Source: Candidatus Thorarchaeota archaeon (GTDB lineage Archaea > Asgardarchaeota > Thorarchaeia > Thorarchaeales > Thorarchaeaceae). Taken from it: a DNA stretch of 52,345 nt. The notes under the pieces were generated by a model. That model saw nothing but the letters and a program-made list of their open reading frames with translations, made no database searches and was not told the DNA's origin. The translations under genes and the position numbers were made by a program. Location of the stretch: NCBI GenBank assembly GCA_029858305.1, contig JAOUFI010000011.1, positions 1 through 52,345 of the forward strand, in the 5' to 3' direction. Numbering within the stretch: the stretch's first letter is position 1; the number at the start of each line of letters is the position of its first letter. Positions 44,044-52,105 of this stretch are shown here, piece by piece.

Positions 44044-44979
44044 TTGTTTGTATTTGAGAAAGAACAAATAATCCATAACATCGGTGGTATCAAGATTGGT
44101 GGAAATCTTGGAGAGGTGCCCACAGTCCTTGCTGGAACTATCTTCTATGGCGGACACAAGATTGTTGAAGATGTACGGAAAGGCATTTTTGACAAGGATA
44201 AAGCAAGAACGCTATTACTCAAACAAGATGAGATGTCTGAAATGACAGGCAACCCTGCCCTCGTGCAGATTTTCTCCGAATCTAAAGATGCAATGCTCCG
44301 CTACATAGATTTTGTTACAGATCTTTCAAATGCTCCTTTCTTAATAGACTCAACTGAGCCAACCGTGAGAATTGAAGGTTTGAGACATGCTGAAGAGATA
44401 GGTCTCTCTGATCAAGCAATCTATAACTCAATCAATGTATCTGCAACATCAGAGGAGATTGAAGCACTTAGGGAGTTACATCATGAATGTGCGATTGTAC
44501 TGGCTTTTAATCCTCAAGATTCAACAATTGCGGGTAGAAGAGCTGTTCTTGATGAGCCTGTTTTGGAGAGAAATCAAGGGCTTCTGAATCTGTGTCAGGA
44601 TATCGGTGTGACAAAACCCCTCATAGATACAGCAGTAACAGCTATGGGTGCTGGAGCAGGTTCAGCAGCAGCTTTTACATTAGTTGCAAAGACAGTATAT
44701 GGCTTGCCCACAGGATCCGGAGTGCACAACGCTCCTTCGTCTTGGACTTGGTTAAGAAAATACAAGAAGACGGATCGTGAAGCATTTTACGCAGCTGATA
44801 TCGCATCAAATATTATTGTACAGATGCTAGGCGCTGATTTCGTGCTCTATGGACCAATTGAGAACGCCAACCGTGTATTCCCTGTTGTTGCCATGGCTGA
44901 CGTTTTCGTGGCGGAATCTGGATACTTGGAATTTGGTATTGAGCCCGATGCCAATCATCCATTCAAGAAATTGCTATGA
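44044..44979 (+). CDS. mtrH: MtrH-like methyltransferase, second copy
   Basis: The second MtrH of the cluster, 311 residues, closer in motif content to canonical methanogen MtrH: NIGGIKIGGNLGE, FYGGHKIVEDVRKG, IDSTEPTVRIEG, IYNSINVS, AFNPQDST, TAVTAMGAGAGSA and GSGVHNAPSSW. TTG start 6 bases after the mtrA stop, with AAGGAGG upstream. Two MtrH proteins around one MtrA suggest a shared corrinoid carrier loaded by one and unloaded by the other, or alternative methyl donors. None of MtrB, C, D, E, F or G is in the window, so sodium pumping is not indicated. Confidence 0.93.
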   Translation: MFVFEKEQIIHNIGGIKIGGNLGEVPTVLAGTIFYGGHKIVEDVRKGIFDKDKARTLLLKQDEMSEMTGNPALVQIFSESKDAMLRYIDFVTDLSNAPFLIDSTEPTVRIEGLRHAEEIGLSDQAIYNSINVSATSEEIEALRELHHECAIVLAFNPQDSTIAGRRAVLDEPVLERNQGLLNLCQDIGVTKPLIDTAVTAMGAGAGSAAAFTLVAKTVYGLPTGSGVHNAPSSWTWLRKYKKTDREAFYAADIASNIIVQMLGADFVLYGPIENANRVFPVVAMADVFVAESGYLEFGIEPDANHPFKKLL

Positions 44980-44994
44980 GAGGTGAAGACTCCC

Positions 44995-46386
44995 ATGCAA
45001 AGAGTTCTAAGGCCAAGGGCAATCGGACTGTCTTCTCTTAGAATGGGTCATTACTTTACAGTAGCTTCTGTTGAATTAGGAAACACAACAACAAAATGCA
45101 TACTTGTCACAACAAATTTGGAGACCGCAGAAATATTTGAGATTGAGAAAGAAGTGCGAATGACTCGTGATGTGCGCCTTCCAAGATCAGATGAAACTGT
45201 CTTTGGTGAAACTGTGTTTGGCGTTCCATTGACACGGGACTCTGTCAGTGAATTAGTTTCGAGCGTTTTAATCTCAGTCACATCTAGAGCTGGAATAGAT
45301 ATTGAAAGAGACCTTCACTTTGTCGTTCGATCCACAGGAGTCACTGCAAGTTTTGCGAGTCCTTCCGAGGTTGGAACTATTGTTCAAGCACTTGCTGATG
45401 GATGCATTAATGCTGGTATTCCTCCCAGAAAAATGACTGCAGCAATATCATCTGAAAATCTCCCCCCTGACCTTCATGATTTCACTTGGCTTAAGAAAGT
45501 CTATTTTGATGGTGCCATTGCTTCATCACTACCTCCTGCAAATACGGAGATTGTAGCAAACGAGATGGAGGGTGAGCTTGTAACTGCTGGTATCAAGGGT
45601 GCTGCAAAGGGCACAGCAATTGATTTCAGGAACCCTGTGATGACTCTGGATTTTGGAACAACTCTGGCCGGACGTATTACCGATAATGGATTTCCATATG
45701 CTAAAACGATTGGTTCTTTTGCAGGTTTGGCTGGCGCGATTCCCGATGCACTTGCTCGCGGATCTGGATTGGTTCAGCCTACAATTGGATGTGTACTTGA
45801 TCTTCCAAGAAGCAGTAGATCGCAGCGTACTGATGTCAACGCTGAGTGGTTAGAAAAAGTGCAGAGAGTAATCAAAATAGAACGTGTTCCTCGTAACGCA
45901 ACTCGATTTGGGACTGTCCCGGTCAATACCGCGGCGGCAAAAGAATCTAATGTTGTTTTGATTGGTGTAGATGCTGACCTACTGATTTTGGAAAAGCTTG
46001 GATTCATGTTCTTAGAACAAGAGAATGAAATGCAGCTACTTGCTCTAATTGATCGACTACAAGCATGGATAGTGCAACGTATTGTGAGTATTGCTGAATC
46101 AGAAAATCTACTGCTCGATGCGACTTCATTGGGGCTAACAGGTAGAGCTATCACGACTGGCATGAAACCAAAAATCATCTCTGAAGGTCTTCGTTTGAAT
46201 AATGGAGAACTTTGGACCACCTCACACCAGCTTGTATTTGTCGAGGATGGTCTTGCGATGGGAGCTGCCGTAGCCGCTAGATGCATGAACTCCATGGGTA
46301 CAACCCGGCATCCAATGGGCGGCCGGAGAGGTGACCGATGCATCATGGCGGAGAGGATGAGGCTTCAGGGTAAGAAGTTGAAATGA
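44995..46386 (+). CDS. Actin-fold ATPase resembling methanogenesis marker protein 14; putative corrinoid reactivase
   Basis: The N-terminal ELGNTTTK (27-34) and the later LDFGTT (218-223) are phosphate-1 and phosphate-2 loops of the ASKHA (actin/Hsp70/sugar kinase) fold. The late GLAMGAA may be the adenosine region. From memory the sequence matches the family called methanogenesis marker 14. Marker 14 is not characterised, but ASKHA ATPases often reactivate corrinoid proteins by ATP-driven reduction of Co(II), which suits the position just after MtrH-MtrA-MtrH. No RACo-like ferredoxin domain is seen. The frame opens at GTG 44983 within the Shine-Dalgarno; ATG 44995 is preferred (463 aa). Confidence 0.7.
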   Translation: MQRVLRPRAIGLSSLRMGHYFTVASVELGNTTTKCILVTTNLETAEIFEIEKEVRMTRDVRLPRSDETVFGETVFGVPLTRDSVSELVSSVLISVTSRAGIDIERDLHFVVRSTGVTASFASPSEVGTIVQALADGCINAGIPPRKMTAAISSENLPPDLHDFTWLKKVYFDGAIASSLPPANTEIVANEMEGELVTAGIKGAAKGTAIDFRNPVMTLDFGTTLAGRITDNGFPYAKTIGSFAGLAGAIPDALARGSGLVQPTIGCVLDLPRSSRSQRTDVNAEWLEKVQRVIKIERVPRNATRFGTVPVNTAAAKESNVVLIGVDADLLILEKLGFMFLEQENEMQLLALIDRLQAWIVQRIVSIAESENLLLDATSLGLTGRAITTGMKPKIISEGLRLNNGELWTTSHQLVFVEDGLAMGAAVAARCMNSMGTTRHPMGGRRGDRCIMAERMRLQGKKLK

Positions 46387-46412
46387 ATCTATATCATCCT
46401 TGATCTACTATC

Positions 46413-47252
46413 ATGTTGTTATGTGAGAGTCTTTATCTTGGCGCTATTACTGGACCAGATAGGTCGATAACATTGTTAGTGTATCCAATCAAGACTCGCA
46501 TCATTACAGGGAATGACAATTTACTTGATGTGTTATTAGAGGGGCTTGCTTCTACAGGTATGGAAATACAAGACAATGACATCATTACTGTCGCTGAGAC
46601 CCCTCTTGGCACAACAGAGGGTAGAGTTGTGAAGCTAACAGATGTTCAAGTTTCGCAAGAAGCCACAAAACTTGCTGAGAAGTACGAGCTGCTTCCTGAA
46701 GTGGCTCAACTTATCATCGAAGAGGCTGATGATATTTTGGGAGGCATTCCTCATGTGGTTCTCACAATAAAGAACAATACACTGATGGCAAACGCTGGTA
46801 TTGATAAATCAAATGTACCTCCAGGATTTGCATCGTTACTTCCTCTAGACGCTCGTGTGAGTGCAGAGAAACTACGTGATGAGGTCATGAAACGTCTTGG
46901 GAAGGTCATCGGTGTCATGGTCATTGATAGTAGAACGCAACCATTAAGGCTCGGCAATATTGGTATGGCCTTGGGTGTTGCTGGATTTAGACCAGTTGCT
47001 GATGATCGAGGGAGAAAGGATCTTTTTGGGAATGAGTTACGAATCACGCGTAGAGCCATTGCTGATAATTTGGCATCTGCATGCACTGCAGTAATGGGTG
47101 AATCAAACGAATCAGTACCCGCTGCCTTGATTCGTGACGCTCCTGTAGAGTTTGTTAATCAATCATTTGACTCCTCCGAGATGTGGATATCTCCTTCAGA
47201 ATGTATGTACATGGCTATCTTTGACCAATGGCGACGTGGGAATACAAGCTGA
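46413..47252 (+). CDS. cofE: Coenzyme F420-0:L-glutamate ligase (CofE)
   Basis: Adds glutamate residues to F420-0 with GTP, completing the deazaflavin cofactor used in archaeal C1 metabolism. Family features are IKTRIITGNDNL, NDIITVAETPLGTTEG, NAGIDKSNVPPG with LLPLD, and MVIDSRTQPLRLGNIGMALGVAGFRPVADDRG, where the metal and nucleotide residues lie. The length is 279 aa. The ATG at 46413 lacks a good Shine-Dalgarno and adds about 22 residues before the usual VYPIKTR opening. GTG 46479 may be the real start. It lies at the end of the methyl-transfer cluster, which suggests that F420 supports the same pathway. Confidence 0.9.
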   Translation: MLLCESLYLGAITGPDRSITLLVYPIKTRIITGNDNLLDVLLEGLASTGMEIQDNDIITVAETPLGTTEGRVVKLTDVQVSQEATKLAEKYELLPEVAQLIIEEADDILGGIPHVVLTIKNNTLMANAGIDKSNVPPGFASLLPLDARVSAEKLRDEVMKRLGKVIGVMVIDSRTQPLRLGNIGMALGVAGFRPVADDRGRKDLFGNELRITRRAIADNLASACTAVMGESNESVPAALIRDAPVEFVNQSFDSSEMWISPSECMYMAIFDQWRRGNTS

Positions 47253-47388
47253 CAATCTTATTTAGTCAGGGGTTCATGAAATAGATATCAATCATCGACA
47301 TTTGGTTGAGTCCATCTTTGGAAGAAACAAATGATTCCAGAAGATGAGAAATCTATTCGGTGGAGTATTGGCAGGAGTCTGAGGACAT
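47253..47388. other. Spacer between cofE and larC
   Basis: 136 bases with no coding frame and no clear hairpin. A larC promoter may lie here, though no good TATA box is seen. Confidence 0.3.
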
Positions 47389-48741
47389 TTGGCGAAAAAG
47401 CAAGTTCTGATTGATGTAACAACCGCGGGAGCATCAGGCGATATGTTCCTATCTGCCTTGATAGATCTCATCGGAGAAGATGATGCCCTTCTACCTGTTG
47501 CTGCAAGCTTACTTATCTATGACCCATCTTTTAGATTAGCCGTCGTTTCTAAATCACATTCAGGACATACAGGTAGGAACTTGCAGATCACAAAGAATCC
47601 TGCTATCCGGCTTAATCCAAACTCGATGATGGAAGTCTTAATGGCAGTTGCTGAAGAAGTTGAATTAACTTCTGCTGCAAAGAATCTGGCAAAGGATACG
47701 CTTACAATCATTCTTGAAGCAGAGAGCAGAGCGCATAACAAACCGATATCTGACTTGCAACTACATGAGACTGGTTCTATTGACACAGTACTAGATATCG
47801 TGGGCACAGCTTATCTCCTAGAACGAGCAGGATTACTTGAGGATGCTGAATTCGTCGCAACCCGGGTTGCTGTAGGTAGTGGTACAGTAGCAACCGAACA
47901 TGGTGATCTTGAGGTTCCTGTACCAGCTGTAGCAGAAATTCTTGTCGCTCATGACATGCTCTTTCATAACGGCGACGCTAAAACTGAAGTGTTGACTCCA
48001 ACAGGAGCTGCTCTCATTGCAGCCATCACCAAAGTCTTTGTAGATACTTACGATGATTTTGTTGAACAGAATCAAGGGATTGGATTTGGCTCGCGTGATC
48101 TGGGAAAAATTCCGAATATGATGCGTATAGTGGTCGGTGAACTTATCGTTCAAGAAGGTAAGAAACCAGTTTCGCCTCCTAAAGAAGAAACAAAGAAAAC
48201 AGCAACAAAGGAAGAAAAGCTGGTTGCAGATTCGAAATCAAAGGCTGGGGAGCGAATGGATGTGCTTGATGAGTGGAATGCCGATGAAGTTATTGTCATT
48301 GAAACAAATGTTGATGACGTGGATGGCGAGATCCTAGGCAATCTCTTTGACACCCTACTCGAAGAAGGTCTTGCATATGATGTTATCATTATACCCGCTT
48401 TTGGCAAGAAGAATAGACCGTGTTATCTTGTGAAGGTCATCGCTACTAAGGCGGGTCTCAAAAGTATTGCTGAAATTTTGATACGACATCTTGGAACAAT
48501 TGGAATTCGATACACATCCTGGCAACGATTGAAAGCCGCTCGTGAAACTATTGTCTGTCGGCTAGAGATTGATGATAAAGAATACATGATACGCGTCAAA
48601 ATATCACGCACAACCGATGGTAGTATCATAAGCATTAAACCAGAAGCTGATGATATGGAGCGTGTATCTCGCGAAACAGGTATTCCAATCCGTGAACTCA
48701 AGCCAAGGATCGCGATGCAGGCGCATGCAGTCACTGAGTAG
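47389..48741 (+). CDS. larC: LarC-family nickel-pincer cofactor cyclometallase
   Basis: LarC inserts nickel into the pyridinium-dithiocarboxylate precursor to make the nickel-pincer nucleotide of lactate racemase-type enzymes. The opening GASGDMFLSALIDL, the HETGSIDTVLDIVG metal and nucleotide segment, LTPTGAALIAAITK and the C-terminal-domain ETNVDDVDGEILG with GTIGIRY are all present. A Lys/Glu-rich linker (about 265-290) joins the two halves. In several bacteria the halves are joined by ribosomal frameshifting; here a single continuous frame encodes both. LarB, LarE and LarA are not in the window, so the client enzyme is unknown. TTG start. Converges with the polymerase gene (11-base overlap). 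Confidence 0.88.
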   Translation: MAKKQVLIDVTTAGASGDMFLSALIDLIGEDDALLPVAASLLIYDPSFRLAVVSKSHSGHTGRNLQITKNPAIRLNPNSMMEVLMAVAEEVELTSAAKNLAKDTLTIILEAESRAHNKPISDLQLHETGSIDTVLDIVGTAYLLERAGLLEDAEFVATRVAVGSGTVATEHGDLEVPVPAVAEILVAHDMLFHNGDAKTEVLTPTGAALIAAITKVFVDTYDDFVEQNQGIGFGSRDLGKIPNMMRIVVGELIVQEGKKPVSPPKEETKKTATKEEKLVADSKSKAGERMDVLDEWNADEVIVIETNVDDVDGEILGNLFDTLLEEGLAYDVIIIPAFGKKNRPCYLVKVIATKAGLKSIAEILIRHLGTIGIRYTSWQRLKAARETIVCRLEIDDKEYMIRVKISRTTDGSIISIKPEADDMERVSRETGIPIRELKPRIAMQAHAVTE

Positions 48742-51010
48742 TCAGTAACATCTGTTCTTTGTTGTTCTCCTCCATACGTTCAAGGTACTGAGATGGTATC
48801 AGGTTCTCAAAGGCGCGTTGGCATAGCTCCGCATACGCCTTTGGGTCATATCTGGTCGATTCATCAAAGAGCTCTAGTGCCTTTACTCTCCGTAGTGGAT
48901 TTGTTGAGTCTGCATCAACCATGACATATCTGACCCGTTGCCCTGCGTGAAGCTCTTGTCCAGCCTTGACAAGCTGTTGAGCCACGACTGCAGCTCGTGA
49001 CACAGCACGATACTCATCTGGGTTTCTAGTCAGGTTTGCGTTCAGAATGAGGTCTCTTAGATCAACATCATAGTCATAGAGTTTCTCCATGTAACCGCGG
49101 CAGACCTCGTATACTTCGGGTATACGTTGTAAAAATCCAGCCTTGTCATTAGCTTGGGCGAGTGTCTTGATCATGGCCATCTGGCAATCTCCAACATAGA
49201 GACAGGTATCCCGTCTTCGGGTTTCTATCCCTCGCGTCTTGATCTCTCCATTCCTGTAGACCCCGTAGTACCTATTGAGCGGCGCAATTGATGGATGCAG
49301 TCGTGATGATGGGATAACCATCCATTTGTAGACTCCTTTTGGTGACATCTTAATATTGACTCTCTTGGACACACGTTCACAGAACTTCACAACAGTTTCG
49401 TATTCCACTATTCCCTCGCTTGCCCTCAACCATACTGAGTCTACTATACCGTGCAGCATCTCAAAACTCATCTCTTCAGCAATCTCTTGGGTTTCAAGCA
49501 TGACCTCTCTTGCAAGTGCAGTTACTGCAGTATGTGCTTCTACTCTTCCAAACTTTGCGTTCTTGAATCCCAGATATCCGAAACATGAAACCAGTACGCC
49601 CTTCAGAGTGTTCTGTATGAACTCGTACTTCTTGGTATCCTGCCCTTCCTCTATCAGTTTCTTGAAGTCGGTCCGTCTATTGACAAGCATCTCTAGTGAT
49701 TTGGATACTATTCCTCGCCTGTATGTACATATCTTAAAGCTCTGCTGGGGAATCTTGATACAATATTGGTAGGCATACGGGCACTTTGTCCTTGTACAGA
49801 TTGTCTCTGGGCTGATGTTTCTCGTGACCATGAGCGTTGGGTACATTGACGAGAAGTCACACTCTGCAACATCCTCGTAGATGTCTGGTTTCGGTTGGAA
49901 GATGAGACCCCCTCTGTCTATAGATGTTAATTCAGTGATTGACTTCAAGAACTCTGGGTTCCGTTTGACTGGAGGTATGAGAATATCCATCTTGTAGGCA
50001 TTATAGAACTGCACGGCTGCGTTCACCGCACCGATTGACATTCGTGAAACCCTTTGCGGTCGACCCAAAGCAAGCCGACAGCTCTCTACGACCCCCTCTA
50101 ATCCCATCGGGGCGTAGAAGTGCATTCCTGTCTTTCCCCGGTCAATGTGAATTCTTCCATTCAGTATGACTTGTGTTCCTGATCTAAACATGATTCGATT
50201 ATACTGCCAGAACGACTGTGGTTCTCGGTAGACCACATTCAATGGTGTTCCATCTCGAGACAATTGCAGCTGCAACCCATTGACCTTGGACCGAATGCTG
50301 AGGTATCGGAAGAGGCTATCATCTCCTCCCCTGCTTATTATTACATCTGGGTCTATCTCGTCGATGACTGCTTGGAAGCGTCTGAGAATCTCCCCCTCAT
50401 CCTCATCCTCGATATGTACAGTTCCTTCACTACAATAGACCTCAATGCATTGGATTCTATCCTCCATTTTTGGAAAGATCTGCTCTGTGGCAATGAGTAC
50501 CTCAAAATCCATCATCTCAAGCTCTGGAATATCATACTCAGGGTCCTCACGCTTGTCGAGGCATCTGATACTGATGACCTCATCTCCTCTCACCTCAAAC
50601 TCGACACGCCCAAAAGCGAACATTTCATTGGCTATGAAGAACTGCTGAACAGGGTCAATATCTGCATGAAATACTGTAGCTCCAGGTAATCGCTCTAGGT
50701 CCTTCGCTACATCCTGTAATGCATCGGGTGTAGTGAACACTTGAAGGACCGGAGTCTTTTCCTCATCGTAGACACTTGTGAACCTGTGTACAATTATTGC
50801 GTCAACAGCCTTCGGGTGCTCAAGGACGGCTCGCAGGATGTCCGCTTCAGTCCAGTCCCTACTTCTGATAATATCAGTACTGACAAAGACTGAGGGGTTG
50901 AATCCATGATAGGTGTAGCCCCTTGTCTTTCCCTCTGTCTTAATCCAGAGGGTCAGTGCCTCTCTCTCTTGGTCCACGCAAGCATCCAGAAGCCATCCGG
51001 TCTTGCTCAT
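48731..51010 (-). CDS. polB: Family B DNA polymerase lacking exonuclease residues (divergent, PolB2-like)
   Basis: A 759-residue family B polymerase. Motif A is DFSSMYPTLM (D385). Motif B is NTLKGVLVSCFGYLG, keeping the lysine and YG-like glycine but replacing the usual asparagine. Motif C is HGIVDS (520-525) in place of YGDTDS, keeping the second aspartate (D524) but not the first. The proofreading motifs are lost: Exo I reads IATE instead of DIE, Exo II reads RGGDD instead of NxxxFD, and no Exo III YxxxD is seen near 300-315. Catalysis may be weak, altered or absent. It resembles the poorly active PolB2-type archaeal group. Translation is coupled to the small gene upstream. Confidence 0.88.
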   Translation of the reverse strand: MSKTGWLLDACVDQEREALTLWIKTEGKTRGYTYHGFNPSVFVSTDIIRSRDWTEADILRAVLEHPKAVDAIIVHRFTSVYDEEKTPVLQVFTTPDALQDVAKDLERLPGATVFHADIDPVQQFFIANEMFAFGRVEFEVRGDEVISIRCLDKREDPEYDIPELEMMDFEVLIATEQIFPKMEDRIQCIEVYCSEGTVHIEDEDEGEILRRFQAVIDEIDPDVIISRGGDDSLFRYLSIRSKVNGLQLQLSRDGTPLNVVYREPQSFWQYNRIMFRSGTQVILNGRIHIDRGKTGMHFYAPMGLEGVVESCRLALGRPQRVSRMSIGAVNAAVQFYNAYKMDILIPPVKRNPEFLKSITELTSIDRGGLIFQPKPDIYEDVAECDFSSMYPTLMVTRNISPETICTRTKCPYAYQYCIKIPQQSFKICTYRRGIVSKSLEMLVNRRTDFKKLIEEGQDTKKYEFIQNTLKGVLVSCFGYLGFKNAKFGRVEAHTAVTALAREVMLETQEIAEEMSFEMLHGIVDSVWLRASEGIVEYETVVKFCERVSKRVNIKMSPKGVYKWMVIPSSRLHPSIAPLNRYYGVYRNGEIKTRGIETRRRDTCLYVGDCQMAMIKTLAQANDKAGFLQRIPEVYEVCRGYMEKLYDYDVDLRDLILNANLTRNPDEYRAVSRAAVVAQQLVKAGQELHAGQRVRYVMVDADSTNPLRRVKALELFDESTRYDPKAYAELCQRAFENLIPSQYLERMEENNKEQMLLTTQ

Positions 51011-51285
51011 CAGGGGACGCTCTCCTCCAATAGTTGTTCAAGAGCTTGGATTCTCTTTCCAATCGAGTCAATCTCTTCCTGCATCCTGAGGATTGCAGAG
51101 AGGAAGATGACTTCTGTAATGCGTGGTGTTGGAACCATCGTGCCTGCGTCTGCAAGACTTCTTGCATAATTGAATATCCTATCGAAGACCTCTCTCTGGG
51201 CTGGCCTGAGTGTTCGTCTGAACTCTTTCCAACGAGCCTCTTCAATCCTTATTGCATCTCTGAATGTACGGACTGTACGACCCAT
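51010..51285 (-). CDS. Small helical protein translationally coupled to PolB, 91 aa
   Basis: Unrecognised. Entirely helical, basic at the N-terminus (RTVRTFRDAIRIEEARWKEFRR) with a short hydrophobic core and a C-terminal coiled coil (MQEEIDSIGKRIQALEQLLEE). Its TGA stop and the polymerase ATG share one base (TGATG), so ribosomes should pass from one to the other. That arrangement suggests a direct partner of the polymerase, for example a clamp-like or DNA-binding accessory factor. This is inference. No cysteine or metal motif is present. Confidence 0.7.
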   Translation of the reverse strand: MGRTVRTFRDAIRIEEARWKEFRRTLRPAQREVFDRIFNYARSLADAGTMVPTPRITEVIFLSAILRMQEEIDSIGKRIQALEQLLEESVP

Positions 51286-51464
51286 GTCTGCATCCTCTTG
51301 ATTATCTGTCTGGATTTGACTCGTCCAGCATTACATAGTATCCTCGGTGATTGTGGGTTTTACTAGTGAGACCCGTACGTCCAAGCGGATACTGACGAGG
51401 GGGACGGTTTCCCGAAAGTAAACTCTAAAACTCCTCACTCCAAGATGCATCTGGTGGTTGGGTA

Positions 51465-51941
51465 TTGGCCTATAAAGTCATAATTCGTTGTTCAAATGCT
51501 GAGGATATCATCAGGCTACTCCAAGAAGAACATGGTGCTGATTATTCTCGTATATGGCGGATAGATGGTCGCACAATTGGAGTGTTCTCATTTGAGTGGA
51601 CCGGAGTTTTTGCAGGTTATGTTAGCCTGATTACTCTTGATCATGATAAGATTTTGGAAAAGTGTGAAGTGACCATAATAGGCTCTGGAGGTGGCATACC
51701 CTCTCTCGATTCAGTCGTTGGTTCTGATGACCCTGGAAAACGTGCTGTAAAAGATTTGGCCAATCTAGCTAATGAACGTGGTTGGGAGATTAGTATAGAG
51801 ATGGCAAAGATAAAATCTCGAGGTACCCAATGCCCCAATTGCGGCTCAGCTTATGTCTATTCCAAGGAGAAGATTAAAGCAGATGGTTCAGTCGTCTGCC
51901 AGAATTGTGGAAAACGATTCATAATTTTGAAGAAAGACTAA
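51465..51941 (+). CDS. Unknown protein with C-terminal zinc ribbon, 158 aa
   Basis: Not recognised. The N-terminal 115 residues form an alpha/beta domain (YKVIIRCSNAEDIIRLL, a central FSFEWTGVFAG and a helix ending ANERGWEISIEM). A four-cysteine zinc ribbon follows: CPNC (C123, C126) and CQNC (C145, C148). The TTG start at 51465 is preceded by the weak GGTGG. The gene stands alone between the PolB pair and the Rab-like GTPase. A nucleic-acid-binding role is possible on the basis of the ribbon alone. Confidence 0.68.
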   Translation: MAYKVIIRCSNAEDIIRLLQEEHGADYSRIWRIDGRTIGVFSFEWTGVFAGYVSLITLDHDKILEKCEVTIIGSGGGIPSLDSVVGSDDPGKRAVKDLANLANERGWEISIEMAKIKSRGTQCPNCGSAYVYSKEKIKADGSVVCQNCGKRFIILKKD

Positions 51942-52105
51942 TGGTTTAGATTTGTACCACTTGCTCTTGAAAAATGAAACAGAGCTATGAGGTCCTGCAG
52001 TCAATTTTTCATCTTCTATTCAATCGGCATAGACTCAAATAGTGGAAAACTCATTAGCGCGATAGTGTCCAGAGAGAGGATACTAAATCACTCAGGGTGC
52101 ATAAG
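51942..52105. other. Spacer before the Rab-like GTPase gene
   Basis: 164 bases with no coding frame. T-rich CAATTTTTCATC near 51995 may end the zinc-ribbon transcript. I see no clear TATA box. Confidence 0.3.

Noticed and set aside
45774..46346. 190-codon minus-strand frame
   Set aside because: Antisense to the marker-14-like ATPase; serine/arginine-rich composition typical of an opposite-strand shadow.
47389..48741. Programmed frameshift in larC
   Set aside because: Both halves are in one continuous frame here, so no frameshift is needed.
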